This document shows positions 23,097 through 30,554 of a stretch of DNA of 33,416 nucleotides, piece by piece. Position numbers and translations under genes: made by a program. Every line of letters begins with the position of its first letter. The first letter of the stretch is position 1. A model generated the notes under the pieces. It had not been told where the DNA came from, did no database searches, and saw nothing but the letters and a program-made list of their open reading frames with translations. The DNA comes from Algoriphagus sp. (lineage in GTDB: Bacteria; Bacteroidota; Bacteroidia; Cytophagales; Cyclobacteriaceae): positions 1-33,416 of the forward strand of contig NZ_JAQWXX010000093.1 of the NCBI RefSeq assembly GCF_029254265.1, read 5' to 3'.

Positions 23097-24389
23097 ATGA
23101 GCGATTTTCTCTACTTCTTCACTTTTCAAGACTCTTCGATTGCATTTGTTGTAATCGGGATTATTCTTCTTGGGGTAGGTTCAGCCTATGTAGGCACCTA
23201 CAGCTTTTTGGACAAAAAGGCGCTTCTTGGAGATGCTATTTCTCATGCAGTTTTACCAGGAATCTGTCTGGGTTTTATCCTTGCGGGAACAAAAAACCCT
23301 GTTTATATCGTATCTGGGGCATTCTTTTCAGGGGCCCTAGCCACTTTTTTAACCTCTTGGCTTCGCAAAAACACCCGCTTGAGTGAAGATGCCATCATTG
23401 CTTCCATCCTATCCATTTTCTTTGGGTTCGGGATCGTATTGTTAACAGTGATTCAAAAGTCAGGAAACCCTGAAATGGCAGGATTGAATCAATTTATCTT
23501 TGGTAATGCAATCGCAATTTTAGAAGAAGATCTTTGGGTCTATGGAGGATTAGCTGTTTTCATTATTCTTTCGCTAAGTATATTTCAAAAGGAATTTAGC
23601 CTGCTAGTCTTTAATGCCGAATATGGGAAAGCTATTGGCTACCCTATGGGATTGATCCGATTGATTTTTAATGTATTAATGATCTTATCTGTTGTGATCG
23701 GAATTCAGGCGATCGGGGTAGTTTTGATGGCGGCACTGCTAATTACCCCTGGAGCTGCTGCGAGATTCTGGACTGATAAGCTGGGAAATTTAGTAATCCT
23801 TGCAGGAATCTTTTCCGCAGTCTCAGGAGTCATGGGAACATACATTTCCTTTATTCTACCACAAATGCCAACCGGTCCCTGGGTCGTCGTCTTTCTTTCG
23901 TTTTTAGCCTTGATTTCATTCCTTTTTGCTCCAAAGCGAGGAGTGCTTTCAAGATTTATTTCCAGAAGAAGTTATCTCAAAAAGACACACCAAGACCACC
24001 TATTGAAAGCACTCTACCGGGCACTTGAGGCAGGGAAAGAAAACCTGTCCATAGAAGAAATCTATGAGGCCTATCCCTTTCAAAAGAAAGAATCAGACCG
24101 ATCTATTGATAATTTAATCAGTAATGGTTTAATAATTAAAAACCAGTCTATTATATCACTCACTCCTAAAGGTAAATCAGAGTCTAAACGTATAGTTCGA
24201 CTTCATAGACTTTGGGAATTATACCTAAATGAGTACATGAATATTGCGCCGGATCACGTCCATGATTCAGCAGAAAAACTCGAGCATATCCTCACACCTG
24301 AGCTGGAAGAACTGCTTGAAAACCGACTTAATTATCCGAAACTAGATCCTCACCAGGAGACTATCCCCCGCGACCATGATGAGCTTTGA
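23097..24389 (+). CDS. Metal ABC permease fused to a C-terminal DtxR-like regulator domain
   Basis: 430 residues. Residues 1 to about 285 are an ABC-3 family permease (LGDAISHAVLPGICLGF, SEDAIIASILSIFFGFGIV, GVVLMAALLITPGAAA) with about eight membrane segments. From about 295 a cytoplasmic DtxR-like part follows: a winged-helix stretch (LLKALYRALEAG... ITPKG-like LTPKGKSESKRIV) and a dimerisation domain. That domain keeps the full metal set H370, E374, H389, E393, E396, H397, spaced exactly as in the stand-alone regulator upstream. The FeoA/SH3 domain is missing. The architecture resembles chlamydial YtgCR, in which the regulator part is released by cleavage. Whether this one binds DNA, is cleaved, or gates transport is unknown. 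Confidence 0.9.
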   Translation: MSDFLYFFTFQDSSIAFVVIGIILLGVGSAYVGTYSFLDKKALLGDAISHAVLPGICLGFILAGTKNPVYIVSGAFFSGALATFLTSWLRKNTRLSEDAIIASILSIFFGFGIVLLTVIQKSGNPEMAGLNQFIFGNAIAILEEDLWVYGGLAVFIILSLSIFQKEFSLLVFNAEYGKAIGYPMGLIRLIFNVLMILSVVIGIQAIGVVLMAALLITPGAAARFWTDKLGNLVILAGIFSAVSGVMGTYISFILPQMPTGPWVVVFLSFLALISFLFAPKRGVLSRFISRRSYLKKTHQDHLLKALYRALEAGKENLSIEEIYEAYPFQKKESDRSIDNLISNGLIIKNQSIISLTPKGKSESKRIVRLHRLWELYLNEYMNIAPDHVHDSAEKLEHILTPELEELLENRLNYPKLDPHQETIPRDHDEL

Positions 24390-25275
24390 CCAAAATGCAT
24401 TTCTGATCATATTCACCGCTTCGATGATCTCTATTTCCTGCGGTCTTTTAGGAGTATTTATGATGCTTCGCAAAATGTCCATGACAGGAGATGCTATTTC
24501 ACATGCAGTTTTACCGGGAATAGTAATCGGGTTTTTCGTCTCAGGAAGTCAGCGGGGACTTGAAGTGATCATTGGTGCTGGAGTCTTAGGGATTTTAGCT
24601 ACGCTGATGATCGATTGGCTGAGAAGAAAGGCAAGAGTTCAACTTGATGCTTCCATCGGAATCACCTTTACCCTACTCTTTGCTATCGGAATCATTCTGA
24701 TCAATCTGTTAGCATATAAAGTGGACCTCGACCAAGAATGTGTGCTTTATGGGGAAATTGCCTACTTACCAATTGATCTCTGGATCACTGGCGGGGGTCA
24801 AAACATGGGGCCAAGAATCATGTATTTGGCACTTCTAAATTTAATTTTAGTAGGAGGATTCATCTTTTTGTTTTTTAAAGAGTTAACTGTAACCAGTTTT
24901 GATGAAAACTTCAGCATGGTCATTGGCATCCCGGCAGGAGTTATCAATCTAGGATTAATGAGTATGGTGTCATACACTACCGTCAGCAGCTTCGAAGCGG
25001 TGGGTGCGATTTTGGTGGTTGCACTTTTGGTAGTGCCTCCTGCCACGGCTTTCCTTTGGACCAAAAAACTAAACCAATTGATCAAAATCACCATTGGAAT
25101 TGGAATCGGAATCGCCTTTCTTGGATATTATTTGGCATATTTCTTCGATAGTTCCATCGCGGGAATGGTTGTAAGTGTAGCCGGAATTGTATTTTTGGCA
25201 AGCGCATTGTATAAAAGTAAACTAATCAGCAACAGATTTGGAACTTCAACTAATCAAGAGTCGTTTGGAAATTGA
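24376..25275 (+). CDS. Metal ABC transporter permease, second subunit
   Basis: A 299-residue ABC-3 family permease with about nine membrane segments. Signatures seen: MTGDAISHAVLPGIVIGF near residue 35, LDASIGITFTLLFAIGIILI, and AVGAILVVALLVVPPATAFLWT. It should pair with the fused permease upstream to form the channel. The gene starts inside the previous one (14-base overlap; ATG at 24376 or 24379). It is followed by one base before the thioredoxin-like ATG, so expression is coupled. Confidence 0.93.
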   Translation: MMSFDQNAFLIIFTASMISISCGLLGVFMMLRKMSMTGDAISHAVLPGIVIGFFVSGSQRGLEVIIGAGVLGILATLMIDWLRRKARVQLDASIGITFTLLFAIGIILINLLAYKVDLDQECVLYGEIAYLPIDLWITGGGQNMGPRIMYLALLNLILVGGFIFLFFKELTVTSFDENFSMVIGIPAGVINLGLMSMVSYTTVSSFEAVGAILVVALLVVPPATAFLWTKKLNQLIKITIGIGIGIAFLGYYLAYFFDSSIAGMVVSVAGIVFLASALYKSKLISNRFGTSTNQESFGN

Positions 25276-25276
25276 T

Positions 25277-25738
25277 ATGGAAAAAATTAGGATATTCTTC
25301 TTTTTAATAGCCCTTGGCTTTTTGAGCCAAAATGTAAATGGGCAAGATCAAATCGAATGGATGAAATTCGAAGAAGCTGTGGAAGCAAACGAATTTCAAA
25401 AGAAGATGCTTTTTGTGGACGTGTACACCGATTGGTGCGGTTGGTGCAAAAAGATGGATAAAGAGACATTCACTGATCCTAAGGTCATCGAATACATCAA
25501 TTCGAATTTTTACGCCGTGAAATTGAATGCGGAGGACACCAAGCGCACTTTTAATTTTATGGGAAAAGAATATAATGAAGCCCAAATGGCCGCGGCTATG
25601 CGGGTTCGCTCCTATCCCAACTTTGTGATCATAGATTCTACTTTACAGAATATCACTCAAATGCCAGGCTACAGAGAGCCTGTTCCTTTTTTGGAAACCT
25701 TGACAGGGGTCGTTGCTAATGCATTTCCAAAGAAATGA
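25277..25738 (+). CDS. Exported thioredoxin-fold protein
   Basis: About 153 residues. The signal peptide is MEKIRIFFFLIALGFLSQNVNG. A thioredoxin-like domain of the DUF255/Thioredoxin_7 kind follows, with redox motif W53-C54-G-W-C57-K and a cis-Pro in RSYPNF. It probably acts as a periplasmic thiol reductase or disulfide carrier. An in-frame ATG at 25238 would add 13 residues in front of the signal sequence and overlap the permease gene; ATG at 25277 is preferred. Its stop overlaps the mnmE ATG by four bases. Why it sits in a manganese operon is not evident. Confidence 0.88.
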   Translation: MEKIRIFFFLIALGFLSQNVNGQDQIEWMKFEEAVEANEFQKKMLFVDVYTDWCGWCKKMDKETFTDPKVIEYINSNFYAVKLNAEDTKRTFNFMGKEYNEAQMAAAMRVRSYPNFVIIDSTLQNITQMPGYREPVPFLETLTGVVANAFPKK

Positions 25739-27117
25739 GTTTCAACCTTTCTGATCAAAAAGACACCATTATTGCACTGGCAACCCCACAAGGTGTTGGA
25801 GCAATCGCAGTTATTCGACTTTCAGGCCCAGAGGCTATTCGTTTAACCAACGAGGTGTTTTTTGGAAAAAATCTCGAAAAACAAGAATCTCATACCATTC
25901 ATTTTGGCACCATCCGAGATGGGGAAAAAATCATCGACGAGGTGTTGGTATCCTTGTTTATTGCGCCAAAGTCATTTACCAAGGAAAACGTAGTGGAAAT
26001 CTCCACTCATGGATCTTCCTACATAATTAATCAGGTCTTAAAACTCTTTATTCGCAAAGGCGCAAGACTTGCAAAACCAGGCGAATTCACTCAAAGAGCA
26101 TTTTTAAACGGTCAATTTGATCTAGCCCAAGCTGAGGCTGTTGCCGATTTGATCCATGCAGATTCGGAGACCAGCCATCAGGCAGCCTTGAATCAAATGC
26201 GTGGAGGATTCAGTTCTGAAATTCAGCAGCTTCGCTCCCGATTAATCCATTTCGCTTCCATGATTGAATTGGAACTGGATTTTGGCGAAGAAGATGTGGA
26301 GTTTGCCAGTCGGGATGAATTACGCGCGCTTGTTGAGCGACTGCTTCGAGTGGTGGAGGAATTGATTTTGAGTTTTGATCTGGGAAATGTCATTAAAAAC
26401 GGCGTTCCGACTGTTATTGCGGGGAAACCGAATGCAGGGAAATCCACCTTGCTCAATGCCTTACTTAACGAAGAGAAAGCGATTGTCTCGGAGATTGCGG
26501 GAACAACCCGTGATTTTATCGAGGATGAAATCAGTATCGGCGGAGTGATTTTCCGATTTATCGATACAGCTGGACTTCGTGAGACTACGGATACGATTGA
26601 AGCTATTGGCGTAAGCCGAACTCAGGAGAAAATGAAGACTGCATCCCTGATTTTATACCTCTTTGATTTGAGTGATACAGATTTAGTGGAGGTCAACCGA
26701 GAGATCAATAAACTCGAAAATCAAGGTGTCCCATTCCTTAAAGTAGCCAATAAGACTGATAAAGCTAAAGCCAATATTAGTAGCGAGTTAAAGGAACAGC
26801 ATCCAGATACGATTTTTATTTCCGCAGGAAAAAAAGAAAACCTGGAAGATCTTAAAATTCGAATTTTAGAACTGGTAAATCTGGACAAATTCAGAACAGG
26901 AAATACTATTGTCACTAATGTGCGGCATTACGATTCTCTGGTCAAAACCCGGGCTTCCCTCCTAGACATTCTGAGTGGTTTGGATAATCAGATCAGCAAT
27001 GATTTTGTGGCGATGGATATCCGGCGCTCACTACATTTCCTCGGGGAGATCACCGGAGAAATAACAACTGATGATCTCCTCGAGAATATTTTTAGGAATT
27101 TCTGTATCGGAAAGTGA
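25735..27117 (+). CDS. mnmE: tRNA modification GTPase MnmE
   Basis: 460 residues in the standard order: N-terminal formyl-THF-binding domain (about 1-118), helical domain, inserted G domain, helical domain. Motifs: G1 GKPNAGKST at 230-238, G3 D277-TAG, G4 NKTD near 341, and the C-terminal C457-I-G-K that completes the active site. With MnmG it makes (carboxymethyl)aminomethyl-uridine at the wobble base of certain tRNAs. It is translationally coupled to the thioredoxin gene. mnmE lies near oriC in many bacteria, which agrees weakly with the origin candidate 5 kb to the left. It converges with the SDR gene, with a 10-base gap and no visible terminator. Confidence 0.97.
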   Translation: MSFNLSDQKDTIIALATPQGVGAIAVIRLSGPEAIRLTNEVFFGKNLEKQESHTIHFGTIRDGEKIIDEVLVSLFIAPKSFTKENVVEISTHGSSYIINQVLKLFIRKGARLAKPGEFTQRAFLNGQFDLAQAEAVADLIHADSETSHQAALNQMRGGFSSEIQQLRSRLIHFASMIELELDFGEEDVEFASRDELRALVERLLRVVEELILSFDLGNVIKNGVPTVIAGKPNAGKSTLLNALLNEEKAIVSEIAGTTRDFIEDEISIGGVIFRFIDTAGLRETTDTIEAIGVSRTQEKMKTASLILYLFDLSDTDLVEVNREINKLENQGVPFLKVANKTDKAKANISSELKEQHPDTIFISAGKKENLEDLKIRILELVNLDKFRTGNTIVTNVRHYDSLVKTRASLLDILSGLDNQISNDFVAMDIRRSLHFLGEITGEITTDDLLENIFRNFCIGK

Positions 27118-27127
27118 TACTATTTAT

Positions 27128-27892
27128 CTAAGCTGTAAATCCACCATCGACGACATTGGTCGATCCTGTCACAAACTTACTTCGGTCTGATGCCAAGAAT
27201 AGCGCCATTTCTGCGATGTCTATATTATCTGCATAGCGACCGAGCGGAATCATTTTTGTAAAATTTTCTTTAACCGCTTCACCAGCTCCCGGTGCAAAGC
27301 CTTCTTCCAATGATCGCATCATTCGATTATCTACCGGAGAGGGATGGATTGTATTTACCCGGATTTTATCAGGCGCACCTTCCAAAGCTCCCGTTCTCAT
27401 CAATCCTATCGTGGCATGCTTACTGGCGACATAGGCTGAAACTTGTGCGGTTCCCCGTAGTCCAGCTACCGAAGAGGTGATAATCACCGAACCTCCGCCT
27501 CCTTGTTTGAGAGCGGCAAAACCATATTTCATTCCCAGCCAAACTCCTTTGACATTGACGCCTATTACATGATCAAATTCTTCCTCAGGATATTCCGACA
27601 TCGGTTTGACTACACCCTCTACCCCTGCATTGAGGAAGATTACATCGATTTTCCCAAAGTTTTTGAGCGCCTCATCTGTGTATCGCTTCACGTCCGCAGC
27701 TTTGGACACGTCAGCCTGAATGTAAAGGACATTTTTTCCTTCAAGTTCTTTTTTAGCCTCATCTAGGTTCTTCTGGCTGAAGTCCACCAAAGCAATTCCC
27801 TTCGCTCCTTCTTTCAGAAAAAGTTTGGCAGTGGCAAGTCCGATTCCGCCTGCTCCACCCGTAATAATTGCGATTTTATCTTTCAGTTCCAT
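27128..27892 (-). CDS. SDR-family NAD(P)-dependent oxidoreductase
   Basis: About 254 residues, a classical short-chain dehydrogenase. Cofactor motif TGGAGGIG is near residue 12, NAGVEG near 88, and a catalytic Ser appears in ITSSVAG. The Y-V-A-S-K motif (YxxxK) follows, and the family ending reads FVTGSTNVVDGGFTA. D-F after the second strand (LVDFSQ) favours NAD(H). The substrate cannot be told. An in-frame TTG upstream would add 13 residues; ATG at 27892 gives the usual N-terminus (MELKDKIAIITGG). Confidence 0.9.
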   Translation of the reverse strand: MELKDKIAIITGGAGGIGLATAKLFLKEGAKGIALVDFSQKNLDEAKKELEGKNVLYIQADVSKAADVKRYTDEALKNFGKIDVIFLNAGVEGVVKPMSEYPEEEFDHVIGVNVKGVWLGMKYGFAALKQGGGGSVIITSSVAGLRGTAQVSAYVASKHATIGLMRTGALEGAPDKIRVNTIHPSPVDNRMMRSLEEGFAPGAGEAVKENFTKMIPLGRYADNIDIAEMALFLASDRSKFVTGSTNVVDGGFTA

Positions 27893-28254
27893 GGTATACT
27901 GTTTTTGGTTTAATAAATTCAATTTAACCAATTGAAAAAGAAAAAGTCATGACATGAATCATGTCTAGAGGTTTTGTCACCCCTATTCTAAATTCCAATT
28001 ATTCAATGGGTTTAATTTGCCTAGACTTTTTCGGCTTTTATATTCTACTAGAAAGGAAGTTATAATACAAATGACTATTTGTGGCTGCTATTTAGCTATG
28101 GTCAATTGGGAAAATAATATAGTTGATCTGCTCAAAATATTTAATGGATCAATTCTTAATTTTTATAAGCCATTTAAAAATTAATCTTAGTTTGTTTTCT
28201 TTACGCTAAAGTTAACGATCTTAAATACGCCAAACTTATTCAACGAATACCCAA
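27893..28254. other. Intergenic region with one inverted repeat
   Basis: The 362-base gap holds the divergent control regions of the SDR gene and the M23-like gene. The only clear element is a perfect inverted repeat GACATG-AAT-CATGTC at 27951-27965, about 59-73 bases upstream of the SDR start, a possible operator. I see no gene, RNA or terminator and no exact TAnnTTTG promoter. Confidence 0.4.
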
Positions 28255-29145
28255 ATGAGACTCCTTTTTACCTTTGCCCTTTTCTTAATCGGGAATCTGC
28301 TTCAAGCCCAAGTTGAAATCGTTGCCGAACAGGATCAGGACAGGAACCTAACGCTTTTGGCTTTCAACAAAAGTAAAATCCCATATACCATACAGATCGA
28401 ATTTATAAAGCTGGAAAATCTGGCCTCCCCGGATGGCAGATTGATCTATGGGGTTGCCACGCCTGGTAAAAGTAATTTGGTAAAGCTCTATTCGGAATAT
28501 GTAAACGTGCAGACGGGCTTCCAATACAACACCAAATTGTATAAAGGCGACTACCTACAAAGTAGTCAAGACCGACCAGCATATTTGATACCAGTCGAAG
28601 AAGGCACAACTCTCAGCATGCGTCCGCTTACAGTTGAGATACCTCAAAATACCAGCGTGCAGGGAAGTCTTCCTTATACTGGAGTAGGATTTTATTTTGA
28701 AAAACCGACCGTCATTTGTGCTCCTCGGAAAGGGATAGTTTCAGAAATCAAAATGGACATAGAAAAAGCTTCATCCGGACCTTCTGATTTTAACTCCGAA
28801 AATTATCTGGAGATTTACCACCAAGACGGGACCTTCAGTCGATTGTCTGGACTAAAAGCAGGTTCGGCCAAAGTGGATATTGGGGACGTGGTTTTTCCCG
28901 GCCAGGCAATCGCTGAATCCTCCACCCTACCTGATCAGACCAAACATCATGTCAAAATGATCCAAAGCCGGTGGGAAATGGGTGACAGGGGAATGGTTTG
29001 GATGAATTTTCCTATAACTATTTTTGCAGATTTACAGAAAGTCCAAAGTGACCAAGCTTTGGAAGTACTCAGAGTTGCTCATCCCACAGAACTCATCTCA
29101 AAAGAAATGGACAAAAAAGAACTCAAAAAGTATTTGGGAAAATAA
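28255..29145 (+). CDS. Exported M23-like protein lacking catalytic residues
   Basis: 296 residues with a signal peptide (MRLLFTFALFLIGNLLQAQ). The second half resembles the LytM/M23 fold: VICAPRKGIVSEI, NYLEIYHQDGTFSRLSGL, then VDIGDVVFPGQAIAES. In active M23 peptidases the last strand pair carries H-x-H (as in YAHL). Here the equivalent reads SRLSGL, and the first HxxxD is not recognisable. It is therefore probably a non-catalytic binding or regulatory protein of the envelope, as known for EnvC- or NlpD-type factors. No neighbour suggests a partner. Confidence 0.65.
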   Translation: MRLLFTFALFLIGNLLQAQVEIVAEQDQDRNLTLLAFNKSKIPYTIQIEFIKLENLASPDGRLIYGVATPGKSNLVKLYSEYVNVQTGFQYNTKLYKGDYLQSSQDRPAYLIPVEEGTTLSMRPLTVEIPQNTSVQGSLPYTGVGFYFEKPTVICAPRKGIVSEIKMDIEKASSGPSDFNSENYLEIYHQDGTFSRLSGLKAGSAKVDIGDVVFPGQAIAESSTLPDQTKHHVKMIQSRWEMGDRGMVWMNFPITIFADLQKVQSDQALEVLRVAHPTELISKEMDKKELKKYLGK

Positions 29146-29377
29146 GGGATTCAACTCTAGTTCAATCCAATCCATTTTCAAAATCAATTACCAAGCAATA
29201 TGACTTTGTCGCCATTGATTTAAATATTTCTGGTATATGTTGGCTGGTGTAATGATAGGTCTCCTCATGTTAGATATATCATTGGTTTATGCCAATTTAA
29301 AGTCAATCAGAAACCTTCTATACTGAGACAAAGTTGAGTTCCGGATTTTTTAGTCAAACTCGATCTTTTGACTAGAA
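29146..29377. other. Gene-poor stretch with small inverted repeat
   Basis: Convergent gap between the M23-like and DUF308-like genes. It holds an inverted repeat AGTCAAA (29352-29358) / TTTGACT (29367-29373) near the DUF308-like stop, without a clear U-tract on the minus strand. It also holds a 29-codon frame at 29237-29326 that would encode one hydrophobic helix but has no visible ribosome-binding site. Nothing else is recognised. Confidence 0.3.
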
Positions 29378-29908
29378 TTATCCTTTGTTAAACTCTTTTC
29401 CTTTTATTATTGGAACGTAGAGGGCAACATTTATCCCAACGATAATAAATAGTATTCCAAATCCTTTCAAAGTAACGTCCGAGAGGTTCATTGCTACAAT
29501 AGTCCCAATACCCACTGCAAGTCCAAGAAGCGATCGAACAATAACAATCTTGAAAAGGACTTTTGATTTTAAATCAAAAATTCTGAGGCAGAATATAATT
29601 TCTGAGAAAGAATAGAAGATGAATAGAAAAGCGGTTATGGAGGTTAGTGTTTCTAGTGACTTCGAAAAAAACAATACTGAAAGTCCATAGACAAACATTG
29701 CCAAAGCATGCATTTCATGATAAGCAAATGCTGCTTTATTTTCACGATTCGATATTGCGCCGATAAAGGATAATACAGCTCCAAGAGTCAAGCTGATTCC
29801 CAATGTTAATTTTAGCGCATCAAAAGTAGTATAGTCAGAAAAAAGAAGAAAAGCACCAGCGAAAATTATTATAGCACCATACAAGTTGATCGGAAGATAG
29901 TTTTTCAT
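29378..29908 (-). CDS. DUF308/HdeD-like six-helix membrane protein
   Basis: A 176-residue integral membrane protein with about six hydrophobic segments in three hairpins (LYGAIIIFAGAFLLFSDY, LTLGISLTLGAVLSFIGAI, ALAMFVYGLSVLFFS, ITAFLFIFYSFSEIIFCL, IVRSLLGLAVGIGTIVAM, GFGILFIIVGINVAL). The pattern and length resemble the DUF308/HdeD group of acid-stress-associated membrane proteins, but I see no decisive motif. It stands alone between two gene-poor stretches. Confidence 0.6.
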   Translation of the reverse strand: MKNYLPINLYGAIIIFAGAFLLFSDYTTFDALKLTLGISLTLGAVLSFIGAISNRENKAAFAYHEMHALAMFVYGLSVLFFSKSLETLTSITAFLFIFYSFSEIIFCLRIFDLKSKVLFKIVIVRSLLGLAVGIGTIVAMNLSDVTLKGFGILFIIVGINVALYVPIIKGKEFNKG

Positions 29909-30244
29909 AAATAATAGCTCAATTTTTAAAATCTGAAAATTAAAGAGTAATTCCTCAACTCTATTTATATATGTTGAAAATTAAACAATAGTAAAATTTT
30001 CAAAGCAAATTCACTTTACACATTTGAAGAAAAACAGGTGCTAAACTCAATATGATCTGTTTTTTCCATCAGGTACATAGAACTAGGTTTTATATAATTC
30101 TAAAACGATATTATTATATAGCAGAATTGTGGCTTTAGCACAAAGATGCATTGCCTATTACTAAAAAAGTTACACAATAATTAAAAAGATTTGCATCATT
30201 CACGCATCTTTCAAAGGAAAATCAAAACTTTGATTTTGATTTTT
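29909..30244. other. AT-rich non-coding stretch
   Basis: 336 bases with no credible gene on either strand. A hairpin AAAATCAAA/TTTGATTTT followed by T residues lies at about 30219-30246, just behind the stop codon of the phosphoglycerate mutase remnant. It may be a terminator, though it consists almost only of A and T. Confidence 0.35.
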
Positions 30245-30550
30245 TTAAGAAGAGCTTGCATTAGTCATTTCATTCCCTGAAATCTTTTTTTGCACAAAAC
30301 ACTCCAAGTTATAAAACTTAGTCTCTGCAATATTTCGTTGGGATGTTTCGGTGAGAAATCCCTGGTGGATGGTAATTAATACAATTTGAAAAATCTTGAG
30401 ATGCGCGATGGTATCATCACTTCGTTCATTTAATGAGTCGTTTTGAACAATTGGTATTTGATTGTCTTTCGCTACATCTAAGCTTCCCGTGAATCAATTT
30501 TCAAGGTTATAGGTGCTTTGCCCATGTCGCATCAGGAATAAATAAGACAT
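30245..30550 (-). pseudogene. Phosphoglycerate mutase (histidine phosphatase) remnant with in-frame TGA
   Basis: Starts MSYLFLMRHGQSTYNLEN, the N-terminus of a 2,3-bisphosphoglycerate-dependent mutase with the RHG phosphohistidine motif. It then hits TGA (30494-30496). The same frame continues FTGSLDV, so the TGA stands where the family has Arg (NLEN-R-FTG), a one-base CGA to TGA change. A further fragment, IPIVQNDSLNER, resembles the later LNERxYG region, implying an internal deletion. The next ~50 codons up to TAA at 30245 are open but unrecognised. At 102 codons it is well under half of a normal mutase. It begins 4 bases after the ppsA stop, so it was once the next gene of a ppsA operon. 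Confidence 0.7.
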
Positions 30551-30554
30551 AAGT

